64,000 nt of DNA, from the NCBI RefSeq assembly GCF_009909615.1, contig NZ_WWNE01000012.1:186001-250000 (forward strand). The letters run 5' to 3'. Source of the stretch: Acidiluteibacter ferrifornacis (GTDB lineage: Bacteria > Bacteroidota > Bacteroidia > Flavobacteriales_E > Vicingaceae). Made by a program: the position numbers and the translations under genes. The first letter of the stretch is position 1, and each line of letters opens with the position of its first letter. Shown here one piece after another: positions 1-8,534 of the stretch. The notes under the pieces are model-generated. The model did no database searches. It saw nothing but the letters and a program-made list of their open reading frames with translations, and was not told the DNA's origin.

Positions 1-692
1 ATGCAAAATTTATCGCCATTCACTTTCGTTGACTTGGGTAAAAATAAATCCTTAAACCCTTGACTTACGGTGATGATTTGATCGGATTGTTCGATTACTT
101 CTTTTTCTAATTTCAAGTCTATTCGCCTAGACCATTGGGTATGTCCCAACAATGAATAATAATAAATGTCGGTCCAAGGGTCTCTAAAGTCTACGATCCA
201 TTTCAGTTTGGGGAATGCTTTTTTAAGGTCTCTTCCAATTAGTTGAGTGGAGTGGGGCGGACTGGTTGTTATCACCGTTTGGATACCGTATTGCTGAATG
301 ATCTCCTTTCCTTTACCAACGGCATATTTTTTCCATCCCACTCTTGGATCAGGAATAAAAAAGTTGCTGCGAATGGCATTCACCAGTTGTTGCACCTTAC
401 TTTCATTATTGACATTTGAGAATCCGGCCGTAGGCACATTTTTTTTACCCACTAGTTGAGAGTAGTAGTTAATGGGTTCGAAAGAGGTGGTTTTATGTAT
501 TTGAATGCTAGGGTGAATGTCATGTTTAAGACTTTCATCCAACTGCATGTAACTTGCCACTTTTTCATCCACTGTTAGAATGTGCACTTCAATTCCTTGC
601 AGAGCGAGGTATTTGGAAAGTTTCAACCATCGTTGCACTCCTGCACCTCCGCTTGGGGGCCAATAGTAGGAAATGATGAGAACTTTTTTCAT
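1..692 (-). CDS. Glycosyltransferase, GT4-like, N-terminal part (C-terminus beyond window)
   Basis: An open frame reads from an ATG at 692 down to the left edge without a stop, giving 230 residues. The start MKKVLIISYYWPPSGGAGVQR carries the glycine-rich first loop of GT-B glycosyltransferases of the GT4-like N-terminal fold, and the segment VITTSPPHSTQLIGRDLKK (about residues 133-151) followed by WIVDFRDPWTD (about 158-168) is typical of Bacteroidota cell-surface sugar transferases. The family moves a sugar from a nucleotide donor to a glycan or lipid acceptor at the inner face of the membrane. The nucleotide-sugar-binding C-terminal half lies outside the window, so donor and acceptor cannot be judged. 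It is separated from ddl by about 90 nt on the same strand and could be transcribed with it. Confidence 0.85.
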   Translation of the reverse strand, partial: MKKVLIISYYWPPSGGAGVQRWLKLSKYLALQGIEVHILTVDEKVASYMQLDESLKHDIHPSIQIHKTTSFEPINYYSQLVGKKNVPTAGFSNVNNESKVQQLVNAIRSNFFIPDPRVGWKKYAVGKGKEIIQQYGIQTVITTSPPHSTQLIGRDLKKAFPKLKWIVDFRDPWTDIYYYSLLGHTQWSRRIDLKLEKEVIEQSDQIITVSQGFKDLFLPKSTKVNGDKFC

Positions 693-782
693 AACTGAGG
701 CATTGAATCAGTGTAAAGATAGCTGAACTCATTGAAATAGCTCAGGCAATCGGTGGTGAAAAATTGACTTTCCTTTGATGCA

Positions 783-1775
783 TTAGTTGTTTGAAGCATT
801 TAAAATGGCTTGTTCGATCGAGTTTCCAAACAATTCGGTGAGCGAGATTCCTGCTGCTATTGCTTGTTGAGGAATTAAGCTTCCTTCAGTTAATCCTGGA
901 ACCGTGTTGATTTCTATTACAGAAGGACCTGCTTCTTCTAAAATAAAGTCTACTCGGATAATGCCCGTCATGTTAAACTGGTGATAAATTTCAATTACAG
1001 TTTGTTGTATTTCAGCAGCAATGGCGGCATCTATTTGAGCGGGAGTAATTTCTTGAGAAGCTCCTTTGTATTTGGCCTCAAAGTCAAAAAACTCATTTTG
1101 AGAAACGATTTCCGTTATAGGCAAAGCGATTACTTTTCCTTTATAATTGAGTACTCCGCAGGTCACTTCTCTTCCTACCATAGCGCTTTCAATCAATACC
1201 TCATGGTCCTCCCCAAATGCTTTCTGAATGGCAGGGGCTAGGGCAGCCTGCTCTTTTACTTTGCTAATACCAAAACTACTTCCCGCATTGTTGGGTTTTA
1301 CAAAACAGGGAAAACCCAATTTTTTCCCAATCGCTGATTCATCGTAGTTCATTCCTTGTCTCAACAACATGGAGTTGGCGCAACGTATGCCTAATTGCTT
1401 CAGCAAGGTGGTGCAATACCATTTGCTAAATGTTACAGCAGAGTTTAAAAGGCTAGGCGTGGTGTATGGAATTTTTAACAAATCAAAATAACCTTGTAGT
1501 TTTCCATCTTCTCCAGGGGTTCCATGAATGGCGATAAAGGCACAATCAAATTGTATTCGGACATCCGGTGTAAGGATGCTGAAGTCATTTTTATCAACAC
1601 GATAGGTTTTACCTTCAATTTCTGCAGTCCATTCTTTGCCAATGACTTTGAGCATATAGCAGTCGTACAGCGATTTATCTAAGTGAGAAAATACTACTTC
1701 TGCAGTTTTTAAAGAGATGACAATTTCGGAAGAATCTCCTCCTGCAATGATGGCAATGGTGCGTTTTGAGCTCAT
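783..1775 (-). CDS. ddl: D-alanine--D-alanine ligase
   Basis: This cytoplasmic ATP-grasp enzyme joins two D-alanines for peptidoglycan precursor synthesis. The 330-residue length is normal. Visible motifs are IHGTPGEDG (83-91), the ATP-grasp lid KPNNAGSSFGISKV (160-173), and the substrate/metal site EINTVPGLTEGS (288-299). At the position of E. coli DdlB Tyr216 (FYDYEAKY) this protein has Phe230 in EFFDFEAKY. In other ligases Phe here is linked to D-Ala-D-lactate formation, but I recall Phe as common in Bacteroidota Ddl proteins, so normal D-Ala-D-Ala activity is the default reading. The gene is divergent from the PASTA-rluD operon, and a promoter-like element lies 30-60 nt upstream. Confidence 0.95.
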   Translation of the reverse strand: MSSKRTIAIIAGGDSSEIVISLKTAEVVFSHLDKSLYDCYMLKVIGKEWTAEIEGKTYRVDKNDFSILTPDVRIQFDCAFIAIHGTPGEDGKLQGYFDLLKIPYTTPSLLNSAVTFSKWYCTTLLKQLGIRCANSMLLRQGMNYDESAIGKKLGFPCFVKPNNAGSSFGISKVKEQAALAPAIQKAFGEDHEVLIESAMVGREVTCGVLNYKGKVIALPITEIVSQNEFFDFEAKYKGASQEITPAQIDAAIAAEIQQTVIEIYHQFNMTGIIRVDFILEEAGPSVIEINTVPGLTEGSLIPQQAIAAGISLTELFGNSIEQAILNASNN

Positions 1776-1806
1776 TTTAAATTCGTGTTATATCCAATTG
1801 CTAAAT

Positions 1807-1835
1807 TAAAATTATAGCGCAGTGGTTGAGCGCAA
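1807..1835 (-). promoter_or_regulatory. Putative promoter of ddl
   Basis: On the minus strand a TTG (1833-1835) is followed after 18 nt by TAATTTTA (1807-1814). This fits the Bacteroidota sigma-A pattern TTG-N17-19-TAnnTTTG except for the last base. It lies 32 nt upstream of the ddl start codon. Confidence 0.4.
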
Positions 1836-1911
1836 TTATTCGAGTTTTATTAACATCTTGTTCGTTTATAGATTTGATGGTATTAGCTACATCGACCTGC
1901 TTTAAATTTAA

Positions 1912-1919
1912 TATCTTTG
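1912..1919 (+). promoter_or_regulatory. Putative -7 element for the PASTA-rluD operon
   Basis: TATCTTTG matches the Bacteroidota -7 consensus TAnnTTTG exactly. I see no TTG at the usual distance upstream. A transcript from here would begin near 1925, which excludes the TTG codon at 1917 as a translation start and supports the ATG at 1941. Confidence 0.45.
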
Positions 1920-1940
1920 CTGACTTTAAAGGAAAAATTC

Positions 1941-2762
1941 ATGACCTTTTTTCGTTTTGTATTCTCGAAAATATTCGCCATTAACTTGCTGATAGCAATT
2001 GTGGTAGTAGTAGCTGCTTTTTTTGCTGTGTCTAATTATTTAACTAGCTATACCTTACATGGTGAGAGTATAGAAGTTCCCAATTTTGAAAACTATGAAT
2101 TGGAACAATTGGACGATGTGTTTAAAAGAAGTCAACTAAACTATGTAATTGTTGATTCCATATACATAAAAGGAAAATCTCCGGGAACGGTAATAGAGCA
2201 AGATCCTGCTGAAGGAAGGTTGGTGAAAAAGGGTAGAAAAGTTTATTTGACTGTAACCGCCACTCAACCGCCTCAAACTACCATTCCTAACTTGATAGAT
2301 CGCTCAATGCGTCAAGCAGAAGCGACCTTAGCTGCTTATGGTTTGAAACTGGGCGAAGTGACCTATGAAGCGGATCCTTGCTCCAACTGTGTGCTGAAAC
2401 AACAGCAAAACGGACAAGATATAATTCCTGGAAATCCTATTCACAAAGGGGCTGTTATCGATTTAGTGGTAGGTAAGGGATTGGGTGATGAATTAGTCCC
2501 TATTCCATACTTGTACGAAATGAATGCAGAAATGGCGAAAGTGTTGTTGAAGACGAGCTTGTTAACAGTTGGTGCAGAAGAGTTTGACGAAACGGTGGTG
2601 ACTGCTGAAGACTCTGCAAACGCCATTATTTACCGACAAATTCCTGCTTATGCGCCCAACAAATCCATTAACTCAGGGAGTTTGGTCAGTATCTTTTTAA
2701 CGATGGATAAAAATAAGGTGGTTGATTATGCCGTTGATACTACCGTAACGATTCAACCCTAA
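1941..2762 (+). CDS. Membrane-anchored PASTA domain protein
   Basis: The 273-residue protein has one N-terminal membrane segment (about residues 12-32) and an extracytoplasmic part with PASTA modules. The first (about 43-108, VPNF...VTVTA) and second (about 113-184, TIPNL...VVGKG) are clear, and a third (about 188-260) is diverged. PASTA domains bind muropeptides or lipid II in kinases and penicillin-binding proteins. Here there is no kinase or transpeptidase domain, so a peptidoglycan-sensing or scaffolding role is inferred. The start at 1941 is chosen over an upstream TTG at 1917 because the TTG overlaps the -7 element and because AAGGA sits at 1929-1933. It is followed after 3 nt by the next gene, indicating an operon with a T9SS protein and rluD, opposite ddl. 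Confidence 0.85.
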   Translation: MTFFRFVFSKIFAINLLIAIVVVVAAFFAVSNYLTSYTLHGESIEVPNFENYELEQLDDVFKRSQLNYVIVDSIYIKGKSPGTVIEQDPAEGRLVKKGRKVYLTVTATQPPQTTIPNLIDRSMRQAEATLAAYGLKLGEVTYEADPCSNCVLKQQQNGQDIIPGNPIHKGAVIDLVVGKGLGDELVPIPYLYEMNAEMAKVLLKTSLLTVGAEEFDETVVTAEDSANAIIYRQIPAYAPNKSINSGSLVSIFLTMDKNKVVDYAVDTTVTIQP

Positions 2763-2765
2763 AGA

Positions 2766-5009
2766 ATGAAGAAATTATTTTTAGCGATTTTTCTAATGTC
2801 GTCTTTTGGTGCTTTTGCCCAAGATTACTTAACAGTACCTTCTTCTAATCCAAGTCTGTTTTATCGTCAAACGGCTAAAAGTCAAGATAAAGTAGAACAA
2901 TACAAGTCTTTTATCTACTTGTTTGATACTTTAAGTCTACCTTTTAAAGATGATTTTTCGAGGGATAAAATGCGCAAGCTGAATGCTAAAGAAGGGGATG
3001 CAGGACTCCAAGATACTGTTTTTTACTATTTGTATTTAGGAAATGTGGTTTCTGATACTGGTGCCAGATATTCAGAATTGAGAACCAATACTTATCGATT
3101 TAATGCGGATAGCAGTGCTATAGATACCACACCAAATCCGCAAATTGCAGTCACATTCAATGATTATTCGGTTTATCCCAATGAATCTGTAATCAGACAG
3201 GTGTATCCAGCTTATAACATTTATGATACCGTTGGAAAGCCAGTTGATACGATTGCTTCAGCGTTTACCTACGAACAAGATTCTGTGATTCGGTATATTG
3301 TTCCTTCGGATGGGAAGGAATACCTTTGGCAGAATGATTTTGTATTGATCAACGATGGGTTTGCCTTTCATCCACCATCTTATGGGGTGGCCACTTTTGA
3401 TGGGTTAGATCGCTTTGGTAGAGCTTACGACATTTCTTCTACTAACACTTATGGAGTTGCGGATGTGTTGACTTCTGCACCAATTGATTTGTCGGGATTG
3501 ACACTTGCAGACTCTGTTTTTTTAAGTTTTCAATATCAGCCTCAAGGTTTAGGCAGAGATGCGCCAGAACCTAACGATTCTTTAGTCTTGGATTTTTATG
3601 ATGTCAGTCAGAAAAAATGGAAAACGGTTTGGGGAGCTAGAGGGAGTGGAAGAATACCATTCGAGAAAGAAATTTTATTGGTGGATAGTGCTTTTCTAGA
3701 GAAGGGGTTTCAATTCAGGTTTAAAAACAAGGGGAATTTGTCCGGAGCTTACGATAATTGGAACATCGATTACATTTACCTCAATAAACAACGTTCTAGG
3801 TTTGATATCGTTTTTGACGATGTGGCCATATTGTCGAATTACCCCAGCATGCTGAAGGATTATTCATCGATTCCTTATTGGCAGTACGCAGCTATTGCAG
3901 GGGCAACTGTAAGAGATACCATATCCAATTTTTTTGGGAACAATACTACCAATACAAAGACCGTTTACTTTAGGTATTTTGTGAGCGATCCGTCGGGAAC
4001 CTATTATCCACAATTTCCTTTTCCATCGAATACATCTACCACAACGACTTTACCAGGCTTAGGAACACAGAGAAGAAATTATCCACTGAAAAATGGGCCT
4101 TTAAATTTTGAGTATCCCATTACTGACATGGATACAGCGCATACTTTTCTAACTACTTTCGTGGCACAGTTTAGTAATTCTGGCGGACAAGATTTTTTCC
4201 CAGAGAATGATACTTTGTTTCATGAACAACGATTCGATCATTATTTAGCTTATGATGATGGTTCGGCGGAAGCAGGGTATGGTGTAAATATTACAGATAC
4301 TACTTTCGGAAAAAGGGGAGTAGTTGCCCAACGGTTTACCTCTTTTATTCAAGACACCTTAACAGCGGTTAGTATTTACTTTTTGCAGCAAGGAGTTGAC
4401 TTGGAAGGTAGCACCTTTAATTTGTGTGTATGGTCTGATCTAAACCAAAATGGCTTGATTTACAAGAAGCCCATGAAGGATGTCGTTTCTTATTTCGATA
4501 AGAATGGTTTCAGAACCTACCACCTTGATGATAGCGTGATTGTTGAAGTAGGTGACTTTTATATCGGGATAGAACAGAATACCTTCCGATCATTGAATGT
4601 AGGATATGATTTCAGTAATGACCGAAAAAATTCCATGTTTTATTCATTAGATGGTGGAGTTACTTTTTCTACACCAAGTGGAGCTATTCAGCCTGGAACC
4701 ATGATGCTTCGTCCGTACTTTAGGATTAATAAGAATCAAGTGACTGTTGAAGAAAATGAATTAAAAGCTTTAGATGTAATGGTTTATCCTAATCCAACAT
4801 CTGGTGGATTATCGTTGAGAATGAGCGAAGGGAATTCATCATTAATGAATTACCAAGTATACGATATTCAGGGGAGATTGATACTTCAAAATCAGTTTAT
4901 TCAACAACACGAAATCGATTTAAGCGATCAAAATAATGGCGTTTACCTTTTGCGATTAATGGATCAAGAAGGGCAATCTACCACTAAACGAATTATAGTT
5001 TCACATTAG
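2766..5009 (+). CDS. Secreted protein with T9SS type A sorting domain
   Basis: The 747-residue product begins with a signal peptide (MKKLFLAIFLMSSFGAFAQ) and ends with a type A T9SS sorting domain: VMVYPNPTSGG near residue 675, YQVYDIQGRLI near 698, and a closing NGVYLLRLMD plus basic tail. It should cross the inner membrane by Sec and be released or anchored on the surface by T9SS. The body is rich in beta-strand segments and has lectin/jelly-roll-like stretches (for example the GSAEAGYG region near residue 500), but I recognise no catalytic domain. It lies between the PASTA gene and rluD with gaps of 3 and 2 nt, which strongly suggests co-transcription. Function unknown. Confidence 0.85.
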   Translation: MKKLFLAIFLMSSFGAFAQDYLTVPSSNPSLFYRQTAKSQDKVEQYKSFIYLFDTLSLPFKDDFSRDKMRKLNAKEGDAGLQDTVFYYLYLGNVVSDTGARYSELRTNTYRFNADSSAIDTTPNPQIAVTFNDYSVYPNESVIRQVYPAYNIYDTVGKPVDTIASAFTYEQDSVIRYIVPSDGKEYLWQNDFVLINDGFAFHPPSYGVATFDGLDRFGRAYDISSTNTYGVADVLTSAPIDLSGLTLADSVFLSFQYQPQGLGRDAPEPNDSLVLDFYDVSQKKWKTVWGARGSGRIPFEKEILLVDSAFLEKGFQFRFKNKGNLSGAYDNWNIDYIYLNKQRSRFDIVFDDVAILSNYPSMLKDYSSIPYWQYAAIAGATVRDTISNFFGNNTTNTKTVYFRYFVSDPSGTYYPQFPFPSNTSTTTTLPGLGTQRRNYPLKNGPLNFEYPITDMDTAHTFLTTFVAQFSNSGGQDFFPENDTLFHEQRFDHYLAYDDGSAEAGYGVNITDTTFGKRGVVAQRFTSFIQDTLTAVSIYFLQQGVDLEGSTFNLCVWSDLNQNGLIYKKPMKDVVSYFDKNGFRTYHLDDSVIVEVGDFYIGIEQNTFRSLNVGYDFSNDRKNSMFYSLDGGVTFSTPSGAIQPGTMMLRPYFRINKNQVTVEENELKALDVMVYPNPTSGGLSLRMSEGNSSLMNYQVYDIQGRLILQNQFIQQHEIDLSDQNNGVYLLRLMDQEGQSTTKRIIVSH

Positions 5010-5011
5010 AG

Positions 5012-6097
5012 ATGATAGAAGAGGAAGAGTATAACGAAGAGTTGGAACAAGATAGTGATGAACTATTTGAACATTATAAGTACATAGCCGACAAAGGTCA
5101 AACGGTATTGCGGATCGATAAATTTTTAAATGATCGATTGCCCAATACTTCAAGAAATAAAATCCAAGATGCCGCCAATGCAGGAAATGTTGTGGTAAAT
5201 GGAGTAGCTGTGAAGAGCAATTATAAAGTGAAACCATTGGATGAAATATCCATCGTTTTACCTTATCCGCCTCGAGTGATTGAACTAATACCTGAAAATA
5301 TTCCTTTAGATATACTTTATGAAGACGATACCTTGTTGGTGCTAAATAAGGCATCCAATATGGTGGTTCATCCGGGTTATGGAAACTACAGCGGAACTTT
5401 AGTCAATGCATTGATCTACCACATTAATAATTTACCTGAAGCGGATGGTAATGAAGGACGTCCTGGGTTAGTTCATCGATTAGATAAGAATACTACGGGT
5501 ATCATGGTAATTGCTAAGACAGAACAAGCATTAACCCATTTGAGTAAACAGTTTTACGATCGTACTTCTAGCAGAACCTATCAGGCTTTGGTTTGGGGAG
5601 ATATGAAGGAGGATAGTGGTCGAATTGAAGGACATATAGGCAGGAGCTTAAAAAATCGCAAACTGATGGACATTTTTCCAGATGGAGAATTTGGAAAAGC
5701 GGCAATAACCAATTTTAGAGTTTTAGAGCGATTTGGTTACGTAACCCTAGTGGAGTATAAATTGGAAACCGGACGAACCCATCAGATTAGAGCTCATTCT
5801 AGGTTCATCGGACACCCACTATTTAACGATCCAGAATATGGTGGAGATCGCATTTTAAAAGGTACGACTTTTACCAAATACAAACAGTTTATTAATAACT
5901 GTTTTGAAATTTTACCTCGACAAGCATTACATGCTAAAACGTTGGGATTTACGCATCCCAAAACGGGCGAATGGATGGAGTTTAATTCTGAGTTACCTGA
6001 TGATATGACTCAAGTGATTGCCAGGTGGAAAAACTACATTGTCAACCGTAGTTTAAACGAGGAGGAAGAAGATACTAGTGGTAAAGAATTGGAATAA
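5012..6097 (+). CDS. rluD: RluD-family 23S rRNA pseudouridine synthase
   Basis: The 361-residue protein has an S4 RNA-binding domain (about residues 31-85, starting LRIDKFLNDRL), then the RluA-type catalytic domain with HRLDKNTTGI (155-164), in which Asp158 is the nucleophile, and LETGRTHQIRAH near residue 250. RluD converts uridines of 23S rRNA helix 69 to pseudouridine. The N-terminal 20 residues are very acidic (EEEEYNEELEQD), and the C-terminus is acidic too. It is the third gene of the operon starting at 1941, with 2 nt between it and the T9SS gene. RluD rather than RluC is inferred from family likeness. Confidence 0.92.
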   Translation: MIEEEEYNEELEQDSDELFEHYKYIADKGQTVLRIDKFLNDRLPNTSRNKIQDAANAGNVVVNGVAVKSNYKVKPLDEISIVLPYPPRVIELIPENIPLDILYEDDTLLVLNKASNMVVHPGYGNYSGTLVNALIYHINNLPEADGNEGRPGLVHRLDKNTTGIMVIAKTEQALTHLSKQFYDRTSSRTYQALVWGDMKEDSGRIEGHIGRSLKNRKLMDIFPDGEFGKAAITNFRVLERFGYVTLVEYKLETGRTHQIRAHSRFIGHPLFNDPEYGGDRILKGTTFTKYKQFINNCFEILPRQALHAKTLGFTHPKTGEWMEFNSELPDDMTQVIARWKNYIVNRSLNEEEEDTSGKELE

Positions 6098-6168
6098 CAC
6101 CAATCTTTTTTAGCTTAAATCGATTGGAAGAATAGAAAAAAACAATCGGTAATATATGTTCAAAAGCC

Positions 6169-6176
6169 TAATTTTG
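6169..6176 (+). promoter_or_regulatory. Putative -7 element for the MscS gene
   Basis: TAATTTTG is an exact TAnnTTTG match, 79 nt upstream of the MscS start codon. No TTG is present at the expected spacing, so the -33 box is weak or absent. Confidence 0.4.
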
Positions 6177-6255
6177 TTCTGTTTTAGAGTGGACGAAATA
6201 GTAGTCTCTAAATGTCATACTGTTTTTAAATAAAAGATTTAGTAAATCTATTCTT

Positions 6256-7116
6256 ATGGAGAATAAATGGAAATTAACAACCTATGTGGTTTTACTATTC
6301 GTAATTATATACCTGAAGTTTTTTGACTCTGATGCATCGGCATTTATCAACAAATTCGATCAGATGAAAGCAATTTTGGCTTTTTTCATATTCTATATAC
6401 TGATTTACTTATTGTCCAATGCAGCGAAATACTTTTACAATAGAAGTCATAAAATCGCACATAACAAGAAGAATAACGTACACTTTGGGATAGAGAATAT
6501 TGCTAACTTTATGTTAGGTGTGGGTTTGTTAGTGTTGTTTATGAGTTTGTTAGGAGTGAAGCCGATAGAATTAATTACTTCTTTAACCATTGTCGCTGCG
6601 GCTTTCGCCATTTTAACCAAAGAATACATTGTGGACTTCTTGAGTGGAATTTACTTGAGTTTTTCCAACACTTTTGAGATCAATGATTATGTAAAGATTG
6701 ACAATCAAAAAGGTAAGGTTATTGAAATAAGTATGTTGAAAGTTAAAATATTGAACGACGACGATGATGTGGTTATATTACCAAACTCTAAGGTTCATTA
6801 CAATGAAATTATCAATTATACACGACGAGATGTACGATTGATGAATGTTGACTTTCAAATTGCTTTGAAGTATATTGATAATATTGAACAGTTGGAGAAA
6901 GAGATTATTTCTTCTATTGAAAGTTTTAGTGAATATATTGATCCTCGTTCATATAACCTTAAAGTAGTGGAGATGAAAATGGACTACTTGGAATTGAAAT
7001 TTCAATATACGCTAAAACTGTCGGATATGGATTTAGTGAAGAAAATCAGAAGAAAAACCATTCGTGAAGTATTTAACTTTATATCTAGTAAAAAAGAAAA
7101 CTCTATAGAGAAATAA
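6256..7116 (+). CDS. MscS-family mechanosensitive ion channel
   Basis: The 286-residue protein has membrane segments near residues 10-25, 38-58, 83-103 and 105-125. The last is alanine-rich (IVAAAFAILTKE), as expected for the pore helix. It is followed by the MscS beta-domain with FSNTFEINDYVKI (about 133-145) and VVILPNSKVHYNEIINY (about 170-186). Such channels open in the inner membrane under tension and release solutes on osmotic downshift. The length matches small-conductance MscS proteins. It stands alone between rluD and a strong bidirectional terminator. Confidence 0.9.
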   Translation: MENKWKLTTYVVLLFVIIYLKFFDSDASAFINKFDQMKAILAFFIFYILIYLLSNAAKYFYNRSHKIAHNKKNNVHFGIENIANFMLGVGLLVLFMSLLGVKPIELITSLTIVAAAFAILTKEYIVDFLSGIYLSFSNTFEINDYVKIDNQKGKVIEISMLKVKILNDDDDVVILPNSKVHYNEIINYTRRDVRLMNVDFQIALKYIDNIEQLEKEIISSIESFSEYIDPRSYNLKVVEMKMDYLELKFQYTLKLSDMDLVKKIRRKTIREVFNFISSKKENSIEK

Positions 7117-7135
7117 AGTAGAATAGAACTCCAGC

Positions 7136-7165
7136 AAAAAAGCATCCTAAAAAGGATGCTTTTTT
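7136..7165. terminator. Bidirectional intrinsic terminator
   Basis: A 13-bp stem (AAAAAAGCATCCT / AGGATGCTTTTTT) with loop AAAA is followed by T on either strand. It ends the MscS transcript on + and serves the small convergent gene at 7164-7313 on -. The stop codon of the minus-strand gene overlaps the stem by two bases. Confidence 0.9.
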
Positions 7166-7313
7166 ATTTTTCGATTAATTCTTTGCTTAGTAAATACATG
7201 TATGGACATCGTCCGCATGCCTTACCTTTTTTATATTTGTCACAGCATTTGGTTTTCAAGTCTAATTTCTTGAGTTCCTTTTTATATGCTTTTATTTGTT
7301 TCTTTTTTCCCAT
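7164..7313 (-). CDS. Small Cys-rich basic protein, 49 residues
   Basis: A short frame starts at ATG 7313 and stops at TAA 7164-7166. The protein begins MGKKKQIKAYKKELKKLDL, then carries the cysteine cluster TKCCDKYKKGKACGRCPYM and ends in a short amphipathic tail. The four clustered cysteines (CC-x10-C-x2-C) in a lysine-rich chain suggest a zinc- or RNA-binding mini-protein. I recall similar short unnamed proteins in Flavobacteriales, but cannot search for them. The frame exactly fills the space up to the terminator, which supports it being real. It lies 61 nt downstream of ferritin on the same strand, so a metal link is possible but not shown. Confidence 0.7.
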   Translation of the reverse strand: MGKKKQIKAYKKELKKLDLKTKCCDKYKKGKACGRCPYMYLLSKELIEK

Positions 7314-7374
7314 CTTTTGACGGGATAAAATTACTTATTTAAAATCATTCTAAATAAGAATGTATCAAAAAGTA

Positions 7375-7884
7375 TTAAGCCGTTGCAGCAGGAGTAACGG
7401 TTAGGGTTTTTACATCTCTGTCGAACAAATACAATCCACCCTTATCGTCTCCAATAAGGTTAATTTTGTCTAAGATAGTACGAGCCAAGGCTTCTTCTTC
7501 AATTTGTTCAGCAACATACCATTGCAAAAAGTTATGTGTTGAAAAATCCTTCTCATTCAATGAAATTTCTACCAAATCATTAATGCTTTGGGAAACCATA
7601 ACTTCGTGTTTAAATAATAATTCAAACATTTCTTTTGGAGAACCATAAGCCGTTTTAGGTGCAACTAAGTCAGAGATAGTCGCATGACCGCCTCTTTCAT
7701 TAATGTATTTTACCAATTTAAGCATGTGCATACGCTCTTCATCTGAATGCATGTACATAAAAGCTGCAACTCCTTCTAAACCTTTAACTTCTGCCCAAGA
7801 GGCCATTGCTAAATATACTTGAGAAGATTCTGCCTCTATTCTAACTTGTTTATTTAATGCTTGTTCTACCTTTTCTGATAACAT
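7375..7884 (-). CDS. ftnA: Ferritin (non-haem, bacterial FtnA type)
   Basis: The 169-residue protein is a four-helix ferritin. The ferroxidase ligands are visible: Glu17, Tyr24, Glu50, His53, Glu94 and Gln127. It should assemble into a 24-subunit cytoplasmic cage that oxidises Fe(II) and stores iron. The C-terminus (DVKTLTVTPAATA) is a short unstructured tail. It is transcribed toward the 49-residue Cys-rich gene, with a weak hairpin (CTTATTTA / TAAATAAG, 7334-7358) between them. It is divergent from pyrR, about 100 nt apart. No Fur-like palindrome is obvious. Confidence 0.95.
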   Translation of the reverse strand: MLSEKVEQALNKQVRIEAESSQVYLAMASWAEVKGLEGVAAFMYMHSDEERMHMLKLVKYINERGGHATISDLVAPKTAYGSPKEMFELLFKHEVMVSQSINDLVEISLNEKDFSTHNFLQWYVAEQIEEEALARTILDKINLIGDDKGGLYLFDRDVKTLTVTPAATA

Positions 7885-7971
7885 ATTTTATTAAGATTTT
7901 TGAATTCATAAAATTAAGAGTTTCTTTCAAATATTTGACCTTAGAATAGAGCGAACATCGGTTTAGATTTT

Positions 7972-7979
7972 TATCTTTG
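7972..7979 (+). promoter_or_regulatory. Putative -7 element for pyrR-pyrB
   Basis: TATCTTTG is an exact TAnnTTTG match only 8 nt before the pyrR ATG. Transcription from it would start at about 7984-7986, giving a leaderless or nearly leaderless mRNA. No convincing -33 TTG is present. Confidence 0.45.
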
Positions 7980-7987
7980 CGCTCATC

Positions 7988-8533
7988 ATGGTTAACGAAC
8001 GCCTTATATTAGATCACAAAAAACTTCAACTAACCATCAAACGGTTGTGTTATCAGCTGATTGAAAATCATGGTGATTTTTCTAACTCCGTCATTTTGGG
8101 CTTGCAGCCAAGGGGTGTTTTTATGGCAGATAGAATTCATAAAGAATTGGAGTCTATATTAAAAAGAAAAGTACTTCTCGGTCGATTAGATGTTACCTTT
8201 TTTAGGGATGACTTCAGAAGAAGAGCCAATCCATTGATTCCTAATGCAACTAGCATAGATTTTACCATAGAAAACAAACGGGTGATATTGATCGACGATG
8301 TTTTGTATACAGGACGAACCATTCGATCGGGATTAGATGCTATGTTAGCCTACGGAAGACCAGCTGATGTCGAGTTGATGGTGCTAGTAGATCGAAGGTA
8401 TAGTCGACACCTTCCAGTAGAAGCAAATTATATCGGAACCCAAGTGGATTCAATTTCTGAAGAAAGAGTGAGAGTAGAGTGGAAAGAAGCAGACGGCAAA
8501 GATCAAATCATATTATATACCCCAGAACAGTAG
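7988..8533 (+). CDS. pyrR: PyrR-type phosphoribosyltransferase
   Basis: The 181-residue protein is a type I phosphoribosyltransferase with the PRPP-binding loop VILIDDVLYTGRTIR (99-113) and the PyrR-typical LGRLDVTFFRDD segment (64-75). PyrR proteins form UMP from uracil and PRPP, and in Gram-positives also bind pyr mRNA as attenuators. The gene lies directly before pyrB (stop and start separated by one nt), so a role in pyrimidine control is plausible. However, I see no attenuator hairpins in the roughly 100 nt upstream, and the mRNA may be nearly leaderless, so RNA-based attenuation in cis is unlikely. Confidence 0.93.
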   Translation: MVNERLILDHKKLQLTIKRLCYQLIENHGDFSNSVILGLQPRGVFMADRIHKELESILKRKVLLGRLDVTFFRDDFRRRANPLIPNATSIDFTIENKRVILIDDVLYTGRTIRSGLDAMLAYGRPADVELMVLVDRRYSRHLPVEANYIGTQVDSISEERVRVEWKEADGKDQIILYTPEQ

Positions 8534-8534
8534 A

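Noticed and set aside
981-1241. 86-codon plus-strand frame opposite ddl
   Set aside because: It lies wholly within ddl on the opposite strand, has no signal of its own and its composition is that of a shadow frame.
6098-6140. CCAATC...GATTGG repeat after rluD as a terminator
   Set aside because: The loop is about 17 nt, the stem only 6 bp and no T-run follows.
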